This document shows, piece by piece, positions 25,509 through 33,348 of a DNA stretch of 64,000 nt. Origin of the DNA: JAJDAH01 sp964487605. Its GTDB lineage: Bacteria; Myxococcota_A; Polyangia; Polyangiales; Polyangiaceae. The position numbers and the translations under genes were made by a program. The stretch lies in assembly GCA_964487605.1 (NCBI GenBank), contig CAZARU010000021.1, positions 1-64,000 on the forward strand, in the 5' to 3' direction. The notes below the pieces were generated by a model. That model saw only the letters and a list, made by a program, of their open reading frames with translations. It was not told where the DNA came from and did no database searches. Position 1 is the stretch's first letter; each line of letters begins with the position of its first letter.

Positions 25509-26028
25509 TCTCGCGGCGCTGACGGCTGGCCTGGCGACGCTCGCGGTCGCGACGAGCACCGTGGCGTCGCCAGAGTTTCCGGCGAAGCTGCAGGAAGAGC
25601 TGGACATGGAGTGCGCTCCGGTCTGCACGCTCTGCCATCAGGACATGAGCGGAGGCCTGGGCACGCTGAACGACGGGTTCGGAGACGTCATCAGCCGGGC
25701 TGGCTTGTTCGCGAAGGACACCTCGAGCGTTGCGCCCGCGCTGAAGGTCCTCGAGGATCCCACCACGGCGGATCCGCCCTTCACGGCCGTCCAGTGTCCA
25801 CCCGACGGAACGTCACCGTGCGACACCGATGAGGACGGCGTCCCGGACGTCACGGAGCTCCGCGAAGGGACGAACCCGAACCAGAAGGGCGGCGAGCTCT
25901 GCCTCGTCAAGTACGGCTGCGGCGCGCGCGTCGAGCCCAGGGGCCCCGCCCGGCCCGATGGCGCGGCAAGCTTGCTCGCCGCGCTCACGATGATGGCGCT
26001 CTGGGTGCGCGCGCGGCGCAACCGCTGA
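25495..26028 (+). CDS. CxxCH protein with calcium-type repeat and MYXO-CTERM-like tail
   Basis: A 177-aa exported protein. The signal peptide (residues 1-24) ends VAS. Cys44-Thr-Leu-Cys47-His48 is a c-type haem motif followed by the same Gly-Gly turn as in the upstream gene. Residues about 111-125 (DTDEDGVPDVTELREGTNP) match the Ca-binding Asp-rich repeat of thrombospondin type 3. The C-terminus has a Cys, a hydrophobic helix (SLLAALTMMALWV) and an Arg-rich end, the layout of MYXO-CTERM sorting signals that place proteins on the cell surface. The 14-bp overlap with the porin-like gene makes a joint function likely. Confidence 0.72.
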   Translation: MRISSLAALTAGLATLAVATSTVASPEFPAKLQEELDMECAPVCTLCHQDMSGGLGTLNDGFGDVISRAGLFAKDTSSVAPALKVLEDPTTADPPFTAVQCPPDGTSPCDTDEDGVPDVTELREGTNPNQKGGELCLVKYGCGARVEPRGPARPDGAASLLAALTMMALWVRARRNR

Positions 26029-26068
26029 AGCGACCCTCGCTTCCGCGCAGCGGTGCCGCCCCAGATGC

Positions 26069-26431
26069 TCAGTCGGTGGACGCGTCGTCGCCGCCGGAAC
26101 CGGCGGCACTCCCGCCGCTCATTCCACCGGCATTCGACGTCATCGAGTCGTCGCTCGCGTCCTTGCCGCCCATGCCGCCCGGTGTTCCGGCGCTGCCACC
26201 CATGCCGGCAGTGCCGCCGGAACCGGCGGTTCCCCCCGTCGGCGCACCCGCGGAGCCCGCCGACCCCGCGCTGCCCGCCGACCCCGCGCTGCCCGCAGAG
26301 CCGCCACTCGACGCTGCGTCGTCGGTGGCTTCGGGGATCTTCGCCCGATCCACGTCGGTGATGAGGGTGCAGTTCGCCACCGGCACGGCCAGGGCGAAGA
26401 GCGAAACGGCAAGCAAGCGACGCGCGGACAT
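26069..26431 (-). CDS. Small lipoprotein made almost entirely of Gly/Ser/Ala linker
   Basis: A 120-aa protein. Residues 1-21 are a lipoprotein signal (VPVANC). The first 15 residues after the Cys (TLITDVDRAKIPEATD) are ordinary; the rest is Gly/Ser/Ala/Met low complexity with perfect GSA units. There is no folded domain to carry. An AGGAA ribosome binding site lies 9 nt before ATG 26431. It may be a spacer or surface polymer-like lipoprotein, or a gene degraded after loss of its domain. The opposite strand is also open here but would give an equally low-complexity Pro/Ala reading, so I prefer this strand because of its signal peptide. Confidence 0.6.
   Translation of the reverse strand: MSARRLLAVSLFALAVPVANCTLITDVDRAKIPEATDDAASSGGSAGSAGSAGSAGSAGSAGAPTGGTAGSGGTAGMGGSAGTPGGMGGKDASDDSMTSNAGGMSGGSAAGSGGDDASTD
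26259..26294. repeat. Perfect 18-bp tandem repeat, two copies
   Basis: Two identical 18-bp units (26259-26276, 26277-26294) inside the linker lipoprotein gene encode GSAGSA steps. Slippage here would change linker length in frame. Confidence 0.85.
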
Positions 26432-26625
26432 TTCGACGGGTTCCTGAGGGCGGACGAATCATCCCCGCCCCGGGAGGCGATCGCAAGGTTACGGCGACCC
26501 GCCGATGCGTTCGATCACCGCTCCCGCCGGAGGGCGCCTGCCCCCACCCCTCGATTTCGCAGAAGATTCCACGGATTTACGAGAGCGACCGCAAACGCGC
26601 AGGGCGCGCACCCGGCGACCGAGCC

Positions 26626-26631
26626 TAAGGT
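26626..26631 (+). promoter_or_regulatory. Candidate -10 hexamer TAAGGT
   Basis: TAAGGT lies 6 nt upstream of GTG 26638. The intergenic gap before it (26432-26625) has an AT-richer patch near 26551-26590 but no other clear signal. Confidence 0.4.
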
Positions 26632-26637
26632 CCATGG

Positions 26638-28506
26638 GTGCCGGCCCTTCCCGCTAGCCCAAGCCGCTCACGCGCGCGTCGCCGTGCGCTGGCGCTCGCC
26701 GCCGTGCTCGTGGCCGCGCCCGGCTGCGGCTCGAAGACCGGACTCCCCCTCCCCGTGCTGGAGAGCAGCGGGCTCGACGACCAGGCGCCCTCGCAAGACG
26801 CCGGAGACGAGGAGCCCACGCGCCCCGAACGGCCGCCGCGGCCCAGGGCCGAGAAGATCGATCTGCTCTTCATGATCGACAACTCCGGATCGATGGGTGA
26901 CAAGCAGGCGATCCTGTCGCGCGCCATCCCGGACGTGGTCGCGCGACTGTCGAACCCGCTCTGCGTGGGGATCGACGGAACACCGCTGACCACACAGCCG
27001 CTGCGCGGCCAGCGGTGCCCGGAGGGTTCCTTTCGCGAGTTCGACTCCGTCCAGGACATGCACATCGGCGTGATCTCGTCGAGCCTGGGTGGACACGGCA
27101 ACCCGAACGGCTGTGGGTTCGGGTTCATGGGACGCGCGAACGACAAGGGCCACCTGCTCGACCGCGGGGCGCCGGGACAGACGTACGAGGATCTCGGCTT
27201 CGTCGCGTGGGATCCCGCAGGGACCAAAGAGCCACCAGGCGAGGACAATCCGGACACGCTGCGCCTGCGCATGCGGAAGCTCGTGGAGGGCGTGGGTGAA
27301 AGCGGCTGTGGCATCGAAGCGTCGCTCGAAGCCTGGTACCGATTCCTGATCGACCCCACGCCTCACGACACGCTGCCCCTGGAACCTTGTCCCGACGGAC
27401 CGGGGGATTGCGCTACACCCCGGGGGATCGACGACGTCGTCCTTCGGCAGAGGGCAGACTTTCTCCGGCCGGATTCACTGCTGGCGATCGTGATGCTCAC
27501 CGACGAGAACGACTGCTCGATCGTCGATGGGGGCCGGAGCTGGAAGGTGCTCGATCAGGGAGGGATGCCGCGCGCCACCGCGGTGTGTGCGACCGATCCG
27601 TACGACCCCTGCTGTCAGTCGTGTGGAGATCCGCGGGTGTCTCCGGCGTGCCCGGAGCCGGCGCTCGACCCGGAGTGCGCGCGAGGCCCGTACACCCCGG
27701 AGGACGACTCGTTCCTGCTGCGCTGCTTCGACCAGAAGCGCCGCTTCGGAAAAGACTTCCGGTACCCCGTGGAACGGTACATCGCCGCGTTGACCGAGGA
27801 GTCCGTCGTGGACCGCGACGGCCAGCGTGTGCCGAATCCGCTCTTCGCACCGGACGAGCGCGGGCTCCGCCGCGACCCGAGCCTCGTGTACCTGGCCGGC
27901 ATCACCGGGGTGCCGTGGCAAGACGTCGCGCGCGACCCGAGCCCGGACGCGCCGCTCGTCTACAAGGCGGCGAAGGAGATGCACGCGGACGGGACCTGGG
28001 ATCTCATCGTCGGAGATCCGGATCGCGGCATTCTGCCCCTCGATCCGCTGATGATCGAGTCGATCTCCGAGCGCGAGGGCGTGCACCCGCCGACGGGGTT
28101 CGCTCTCGCTCCGTCCTCGTCCCTCGACGCGCGCGCCAATCCCATCAACGGTCACGAGATGTCCCTCGGCACCGCAGGCTTCGACCTGCAGTACGCGTGC
28201 GTGTTCGACCTGGAAGTGCCGCGTTCTTGCGCTGGCGCCTTCCAGTTCTGCGATTGTGATCCTCAGTTCGCTCAGGGTCAGAACAAGCCCATCTGCCAGG
28301 ACGAGACGGGCAGCTACGGATCCACCCAGTACCGCGCAAAGGCGTACCCGGGCCTCCGGCAGCTGCAGGTGCTCCGCGGTATCGGAGACAACGCGATCGT
28401 CGCCTCCATCTGCGCTCGCAACGTCGGAACGGTGACCGCGGAGGACTTCGGCTACCGACCCGCGCTTCGCGCGTTGCTCGACCGCCTGGGTGAAGGGCTA
28501 CTCTGA
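26638..28506 (+). CDS. Large VWA-domain lipoprotein
   Basis: A 622-aa exported protein. The signal ends APGC (Cys30) and is followed by GSKTGL, a sequence common in myxobacterial lipoproteins. A short acidic linker leads to a VWA domain with MIDAS DNSGSM (Asp81, Ser83, Ser85). TDENDCS near residue 287 is the later MIDAS loop. Multiple Cys pairs suggest disulfides. The last 150 residues match the partial gene at 63.0-64.0 kb closely (shared DLQYAC, YGS, AKAYPG, AIVASICARNV and YRPA blocks). Unlike that paralogue it stops right after this region and lacks the Cys-rich extension. It overlaps mscL at the 3' end by 9 bp. Confidence 0.8.
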   Translation: MPALPASPSRSRARRRALALAAVLVAAPGCGSKTGLPLPVLESSGLDDQAPSQDAGDEEPTRPERPPRPRAEKIDLLFMIDNSGSMGDKQAILSRAIPDVVARLSNPLCVGIDGTPLTTQPLRGQRCPEGSFREFDSVQDMHIGVISSSLGGHGNPNGCGFGFMGRANDKGHLLDRGAPGQTYEDLGFVAWDPAGTKEPPGEDNPDTLRLRMRKLVEGVGESGCGIEASLEAWYRFLIDPTPHDTLPLEPCPDGPGDCATPRGIDDVVLRQRADFLRPDSLLAIVMLTDENDCSIVDGGRSWKVLDQGGMPRATAVCATDPYDPCCQSCGDPRVSPACPEPALDPECARGPYTPEDDSFLLRCFDQKRRFGKDFRYPVERYIAALTEESVVDRDGQRVPNPLFAPDERGLRRDPSLVYLAGITGVPWQDVARDPSPDAPLVYKAAKEMHADGTWDLIVGDPDRGILPLDPLMIESISEREGVHPPTGFALAPSSSLDARANPINGHEMSLGTAGFDLQYACVFDLEVPRSCAGAFQFCDCDPQFAQGQNKPICQDETGSYGSTQYRAKAYPGLRQLQVLRGIGDNAIVASICARNVGTVTAEDFGYRPALRALLDRLGEGLL

Positions 28507-28908
28507 GGCCTTCCCGCGAAGTGCATCGCGAATTTCACCGAGCAGCCGCTCGGTAGGCGTGGGCTCGGGCGTTGCCGGAGGTGGTGCAGGCTCCTGACGC
28601 CGCAGGCGGTTCACCGCTCGGATGGCGAGGAAGATCGCGAACGCGACGATGAGGAAGTCGAACGCAGCCTGCAGGAACTTCCCGTAGGCGATCACCACGC
28701 CGGGCGTGTCTCCCGTCGCTTCCTTGAGCACGATCTGAAGGTGCACGAAGCCGGCTCCGCCCATCAGGAGCCCGAGCGGCGGTGTGACGACGTCCGCGAC
28801 GAACGACGTGACGATTCTCCCGAACGCCGCCCCGATGATCACCCCCACCGCCATGTCCACCACGTTGCCCTTGACGGCGAACTCCTTGAACTCACTGACC
28901 ACGCTCAT
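28498..28908 (-). CDS. mscL: Large-conductance mechanosensitive channel MscL
   Basis: A 136-aa inner-membrane channel that opens under turgor stress. It has the N-terminal amphipathic helix (EFKEFAVKGNVVDMAVG), the TM1 hallmark VIIGAAFGRIVTS, a periplasmic loop, TM2 (AFDFLIVAFAIFLAIRAVNRL) and a Pro-rich cytoplasmic stretch leading to a final helix (ERLLGEIRDALR). The length is as usual. ATG 28908 has a strong GGAGG site 7 nt upstream; a GTG one codon earlier is less likely. The 3' end overlaps the convergent VWA gene. Confidence 0.93.
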   Translation of the reverse strand: MSVVSEFKEFAVKGNVVDMAVGVIIGAAFGRIVTSFVADVVTPPLGLLMGGAGFVHLQIVLKEATGDTPGVVIAYGKFLQAAFDFLIVAFAIFLAIRAVNRLRRQEPAPPPATPEPTPTERLLGEIRDALRGKASE

Positions 28909-29084
28909 CACGCCACCTCCGAGTGTCCGCGCACGAAGCTGGCCCTCGATACCATGGTGCGCGCACAGGGCACGAGGACCCGGGCGAGGCCCTGGCGCGT
29001 CGGGGTTCGGCGCGCTCGGAGCGCCTCGCGCGCGGCCGAGCAGCTAAGTGGGCCGGCGCACCCGCAGCGTGTAGATCGAACGTC

Positions 29085-30128
29085 GTGGCGCCCGCCGACG
29101 ACCTCCTGGAGCGCGTCGTGGCCGTGGCAACCCGCGTGGCGGGCGGAACGGCTCCTCTTCGGCCCGAGACGATGCCGGGAGGCGCTTCGACACGACGGTT
29201 CTTCCGAGTGGGACTCGGGAACGGTGAACGCGCCGTGGCCATGTACTTCCCCGACGCTGCACGGTCCGACGAGATCGACAAGGCCGCCGGCGGGTCCCGC
29301 CGGTGGCCATTCCTCGAGGTCCGAGACCTCCTCGCCAATCGCGGCGTCGCCGTACCACGCGTCCTCGGCGCGTCGCAGGAGGACGGCGTCCTCCTGGTCG
29401 AGGACCTGGGAGACGACACCTTGGCGCGGTACCTCGAGGGCCATCCGCACGCCCGGGAGAGCCTCTATCGCACCGCCGTCCGCGACCTCGCCGCGGCCCA
29501 GAGGGGGCTCGCCTCCTTGCCCTCCGATTCGATCGTCGCCTGCCGTGCGTTCGACGAGGACCTGCTCAGGTGGGAGCTCGACCACTTCCGCGAGTGGGCG
29601 CTGGAGGCTCGCGGCATCGTCCTCTCGGCCGAAGACCGTCGGACGTTCGACCGCGCGGCGGACCACCTGGCCACGACCATCGCCCGGTGGCCACGCGGGT
29701 TCGTCCATCGCGACTACCAGAGTCGCAACCTGATGGTGCAGGAGACCGGGGCCGAGCCGCGGCTCGTATGGATCGACTTCCAGGACGCCTTGATGGGGCC
29801 ACGGGTCTACGACCTCGTGGCGCTCCTGAACGACAGCTATCAGGCGTTCACGCGCGAGTTCGTCGAGGCGCGGCTCGGAGAGTACGCCGCGCACGTCGAC
29901 CTGGGGCCGGGCGGCGTCCGCGACGTGATTCGGGAGTTCGACGTCGTGACGGTGCAGCGCAAGCTGAAGGACGCGGGGCGCTTCGTGTTCATCGACCGCG
30001 AGAAGGGGAACCCCGATTTCCTGCAGTTCGTCGAGCCGACCATCGAGAAGGCGCGCGCGTCGCTCGCGCGTCTGGCGGACGACGAGATGCTGCGGGAGCT
30101 CGACGCCCTGCTTCGCCGCATCCTGTGA
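29085..30128 (+). CDS. AmgK-like sugar kinase (aminoglycoside phosphotransferase fold)
   Basis: A 347-aa cytoplasmic kinase of the APH/choline-kinase fold, most like AmgK, which phosphorylates N-acetylmuramate and N-acetylglucosamine at the anomeric position during cell-wall recycling. It shows the ATP-binding start (PGGASTRRFFRV), VLLVEDLGDDTL, the catalytic loop FVHRDYQSRNLMV and metal-binding WIDFQDALMG. GTG 29085 is the first start with homology; TAGATC lies 7 nt upstream. In other bacteria the partner murU is adjacent; here the next gene is unrelated and on the other strand. Confidence 0.75.
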   Translation: MAPADDLLERVVAVATRVAGGTAPLRPETMPGGASTRRFFRVGLGNGERAVAMYFPDAARSDEIDKAAGGSRRWPFLEVRDLLANRGVAVPRVLGASQEDGVLLVEDLGDDTLARYLEGHPHARESLYRTAVRDLAAAQRGLASLPSDSIVACRAFDEDLLRWELDHFREWALEARGIVLSAEDRRTFDRAADHLATTIARWPRGFVHRDYQSRNLMVQETGAEPRLVWIDFQDALMGPRVYDLVALLNDSYQAFTREFVEARLGEYAAHVDLGPGGVRDVIREFDVVTVQRKLKDAGRFVFIDREKGNPDFLQFVEPTIEKARASLARLADDEMLRELDALLRRIL

Positions 30129-30146
30129 CGCGCGGTCGCAGAAGCG

Positions 30147-31184
30147 TCAGCGTTCGACGGGGAGGCGCGCATCGGTCCACGCCAGCATGCCGCGCGTGAG
30201 GTTCTTCACGCGAGAGAACCCGGCCCGCTGGAGGATGACGGCGGCGGTCGCGCTCCTCGCGCCGGCGCGACAGACGACGACCAGGTTGCGATCGACGTAG
30301 CCGGCGAGCTTCGGCAAGCGGCGCTCCAGGGCGTCCATCGGCACGAGCAAGGACCCGGCAATGTGCCCCAGCTCGCCGACGAACTCTTCCGGCTCGCGGA
30401 CGTCGAGGACGAGCGGCGGCTCCGATCCGCGCAGCGCCGCCGCGAGATCCCTGGCAGTCAGCTCCGGGACCTTTCCCGCGTCGAGCACGGACGGAAAGCG
30501 AACCTCCGCGGACTCGAAGCCGCTCTGGTTCACCTGAAGCGCCTCCTGGATCTTGTCGGGGAACGGAAGGCCCAGGCTGCCCATGAGGTCGATGTATTCG
30601 CTCCGCGATTTCCCCGCGAAGCGCGGGTTTGCGGCCTTCTCCTCGCCCACGGTCGAGGAGTGGGCGCCTCGATAATCGTGGGCCGGCCACACCACGGTGT
30701 CGGCAGGCATCGAGAAGAGGCGTCCCGTCACGGCATCGTACTGCGCGCCGGCATCACCCCCCGGAAAATCCGTCCGCCCCGAACCGCCGATGAGCAGCGT
30801 GTCCCCCGTGAAGACGACGCCACCGACGGCGTAGCAGACCGAGTCCGGTGTGTGTCCCGGCGTGTGCAGCACTTCGACGCCCGCGTCGCCGAGCTCCAGG
30901 GTGACTCCTTCCTGAACGTGCAGGTCGACGAGCGGGCTCGGACTTGCGTCGTGCATGACCACAGGCGCACCCAGTGCGTCCTTCAGCTCGCGGTTCAGCA
31001 TCAGGTGGTCTGCGTGCATGTGCGTCTCGAGCACGTAAGCGAGCCGGAGCCCCCGCTCGTCGAGCGTGCGGCGGTAGGAAGCGACGCGCTCGCGCACGGG
31101 ATCGACGAGGGCCGCCTCCCTGCCCGAAACGACGAGGTACGTCTTGCAGTTGGCGGCGTTCAGCTCGAGGACTTCCAAGGGCAC
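30147..31184 (-). CDS. Persulfide dioxygenase-rhodanese fusion
   Basis: A 345-aa cytoplasmic enzyme. Residues 1-235 are a metallo-beta-lactamase fold of the ETHE1 type, with ETHMHADH (His55, His57, Asp59, His60), HTPGHT (His111), GDTLL (Asp128) and WPAHDY (His169), the set used to bind one iron. This domain oxidises glutathione persulfide to sulfite. Residues 245-345 are a rhodanese domain with active-site loop CRAGARS (Cys305). Fusions of the two (PRF type) couple persulfide formation, thiosulfate and sulfite. The GTG start is 2 nt after the stop of the upstream gene, so the two are translationally coupled. Confidence 0.87.
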   Translation of the reverse strand: MPLEVLELNAANCKTYLVVSGREAALVDPVRERVASYRRTLDERGLRLAYVLETHMHADHLMLNRELKDALGAPVVMHDASPSPLVDLHVQEGVTLELGDAGVEVLHTPGHTPDSVCYAVGGVVFTGDTLLIGGSGRTDFPGGDAGAQYDAVTGRLFSMPADTVVWPAHDYRGAHSSTVGEEKAANPRFAGKSRSEYIDLMGSLGLPFPDKIQEALQVNQSGFESAEVRFPSVLDAGKVPELTARDLAAALRGSEPPLVLDVREPEEFVGELGHIAGSLLVPMDALERRLPKLAGYVDRNLVVVCRAGARSATAAVILQRAGFSRVKNLTRGMLAWTDARLPVER

Positions 31185-31186
31185 GT

Positions 31187-32350
31187 TCAGGTGATAGGGC
31201 GGCGGCGCAGCGCCGGCAATCGCCCGGGGAAGGCCGCCGCGAGGTCGCCGAGCGCGACCCACTCGTCCTTCCATTCGCCGTCGAAGAAGGTGAGCCAGGC
31301 GGGAGGCGGCGGCCCCACGCGACGGAAGGCGCCCCGGAGCGGCTCGACCGCCGCCTCCGCGTCGGAGAGCGCGAGGTGGAGGTACGAATGGCGGATACCG
31401 AGACCGTTGCCCACGACGCCGCCGACCCCGGCACGGCGCAGCATCGCGCCGATCTCCGCCTCGAGCGCGTCCCGTCTCGCCAGCACCTCGCCGGGAGACG
31501 CTCCGGACTCGGCAACCACCACCGCGCAGAACCGCTCCCCGTAACGCGAGAAGCGCTCGGAAGCGAAGGGCGCCTCCTCGAGGTGACACTTCAGCATCTC
31601 GGGAAGAACCGTGGACGCGAGCACCAGATCGTCGCACGCACCCCCGCCCGCTTCGGCCGGGTCGAGCTCGAACAGAACCCAGTCGTTCACCGGCTCGGCC
31701 GCATGCCAGGGAGCCTCGGGCAGCCCCTCCTTGATCGCTGCAATGGCCCGCTCCACCAGCGGAGCCAGCTCCGAGAGGGGATGCGTCTCGACGCGGGAAT
31801 GGGAGTCGTGGACCCGCAGCAGGCCCGCACCACGCGGCTCGGACGCGACGCCCACCTCGCCGATCCAGTCGTCGAAGACGCGTTGACCGAGCAAGAGCTC
31901 GGTCGCGAGGTTCGCGACGTCCAGTGCCGCTTCGTCCTGGTGACTCGTACAGTCGTGCGTGTGGACGACGACGTCGAGCAAGTGACCGCGCTGCACGCCG
32001 ACGCGAACACGCGCGCCCTGCAGGCGAGCTCCGAGCTCGCGCTCGAGAACCTCGGTGACCTCCGGGAGCGATCGCGGGGGCGGGGTCGTCACCACCGTCC
32101 ATCCCGCGGGTGCCATGGCCGCGACCTCCTCGGCGAGCGGTCGGAGGGAGGGGCGGCCCGTCCGCAGCGTGACCGAGCGGCCCCGCACGCGAACCTCGAG
32201 CTCCTCGTCGAGCGCCGCGGCCAGCGCCTCGACGACCGGCCCCTCCGCTCCCTCGCCGAGGAGCCGCCAGAGGGACTGGGCCGCGGTCAGGAATCGGGCA
32301 CGATCATCGGATTCGGCGCCCCCGGAGAAGCGCAGGAACTTGTGGCGCAC
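31187..32350 (-). CDS. Unrecognised 387-aa protein coupled to persulfide dioxygenase
   Basis: I do not recognise this family. It has no signal peptide or membrane segment. The N-terminal part is helical; a middle stretch (VVVHTHDCTSHQDEAALDVANL) holds His, Cys and acidic residues that could bind a metal; a WIGEVGV and PVNDWVLFELDP region follows. The C-terminal third has a Gly-rich VGGVVGNGLGIRHSYLHLAL segment. The downstream persulfide dioxygenase begins 2 nt after its stop, so a role in sulfide or persulfide metabolism is an inference from context only. The start GTG 32350 has an AGGA close upstream. Confidence 0.7.
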   Translation of the reverse strand: MRHKFLRFSGGAESDDRARFLTAAQSLWRLLGEGAEGPVVEALAAALDEELEVRVRGRSVTLRTGRPSLRPLAEEVAAMAPAGWTVVTTPPPRSLPEVTEVLERELGARLQGARVRVGVQRGHLLDVVVHTHDCTSHQDEAALDVANLATELLLGQRVFDDWIGEVGVASEPRGAGLLRVHDSHSRVETHPLSELAPLVERAIAAIKEGLPEAPWHAAEPVNDWVLFELDPAEAGGGACDDLVLASTVLPEMLKCHLEEAPFASERFSRYGERFCAVVVAESGASPGEVLARRDALEAEIGAMLRRAGVGGVVGNGLGIRHSYLHLALSDAEAAVEPLRGAFRRVGPPPPAWLTFFDGEWKDEWVALGDLAAAFPGRLPALRRRPIT

Positions 32351-32380
32351 GGGTCCTATCTCCGCGAGTGCGCGGCGCCG

Positions 32381-33217
32381 TCAGCCCGTACAGTCCACGA
32401 CTTCCTGGCACGTGGGCTTGCGAGCACACTCCACCTTGTGCTTCGACGGAGCGCGGTTGCACTTGATTCCGAGGTCGTCAGGAGTCGAGTGATCCAGCTT
32501 GCGCTTGCACACGTGAATTCGCGCGCACAGTCCCGTCACGTCGTCTCGCTTCGGCAGCTTCTCCTTGATGGGCATGACCTGCGTGAGCTGAACGAGCGTC
32601 TCGCCGACTCCCTTGACGCCCGGCGTGTTCGCGCCGCAGAACGGCGACGGCTTGGCCCCGTACACCTCGTGCTTGTACATGGCGGCGACGCGGTTGCAGG
32701 TTCCGCCGTCGATGCAGTAGGCGACCAGCGCGCGATTGTCGCCGTTGCCGTGGTGGTGCTGGAGAATCTTCACGTCTCCCGGCTTGGCCGGGTTGTCGTC
32801 GATGAGCGGAAACTGCTGATTGGCCAGGAACGCCTGGGTCGCCCAGGTCCACTCCTTGCCGGACTCCCACTTGTCGACGACGGCGCTCGTCACCACGCCG
32901 AGCACGACGGAGGCGGCCGAGCAATTGTCGGGAATCTTCTGAATGCCGTCCATCGGGTAGTCCGTACCCCCCGCGGCCTTCGCCGGAGCCTCGGCCGGTT
33001 CTGCTGCAGCCCCAGGCTCCGCGGCTGCAGCAGGCTCGCCGGCGGGCGCGGCTGCCGGTTCTGCGGCGGCCTTCTGCACGCAGACCTCGCTCACGCACGT
33101 GAATCCGTTCTTGCAGTCGCCATCCGTGGCGCACTTCTCTGCGCCGCCCTTGCAGGCAAGCAGCGCTCCCAGGACCATGACTCCGGTGGCCAGTGTCTGC
33201 ACGGTGCTTCGAGCCAT
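32381..33217 (-). CDS. Cys-containing lipoprotein, unknown function
   Basis: A 278-aa exported protein. The signal ends LLAC (Cys22). A short module CATDGDCKNGFTCVSEVC follows, a Cys-rich EGF-like pattern frequent in myxobacterial surface proteins. An Ala/Glu/Pro linker with repeated PAAAE units (residues about 52-85) leads to a C-terminal domain with eight more cysteines, probably disulfide bonded, and no visible catalytic motif. ATG 33217 has AAGGGG 7 nt upstream. It lies between an unknown cytoplasmic gene and a PHB-depolymerase-like gene on the same strand. Confidence 0.72.
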   Translation of the reverse strand: MARSTVQTLATGVMVLGALLACKGGAEKCATDGDCKNGFTCVSEVCVQKAAAEPAAAPAGEPAAAAEPGAAAEPAEAPAKAAGGTDYPMDGIQKIPDNCSAASVVLGVVTSAVVDKWESGKEWTWATQAFLANQQFPLIDDNPAKPGDVKILQHHHGNGDNRALVAYCIDGGTCNRVAAMYKHEVYGAKPSPFCGANTPGVKGVGETLVQLTQVMPIKEKLPKRDDVTGLCARIHVCKRKLDHSTPDDLGIKCNRAPSKHKVECARKPTCQEVVDCTG

Positions 33218-33348
33218 TGGCTGCCCCTTTCTCACCGGCTTCGATACGAGCCGGAAGAGCGAGAGCGTCGCACGAGACCTCGGCACGGTTCAACGGGTAT
33301 CGCGACGCGGCACCGACGGTCGCGAGACGCCCTCGCGCGGAATTTCCC

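Noticed and set aside
26259..26294. Tandem repeats considered as a possible CRISPR or regulatory array.
   Set aside because: The units are 18 bp, directly adjacent with no spacers, and encode in-frame Gly/Ser/Ala steps.
26076..26447. A plus-strand Pro/Ala-rich reading antisense to the linker lipoprotein.
   Set aside because: It is the mirror of the Gly/Ser/Ala repeats and has no signal or fold. The minus strand has a lipoprotein signal and a ribosome binding site.
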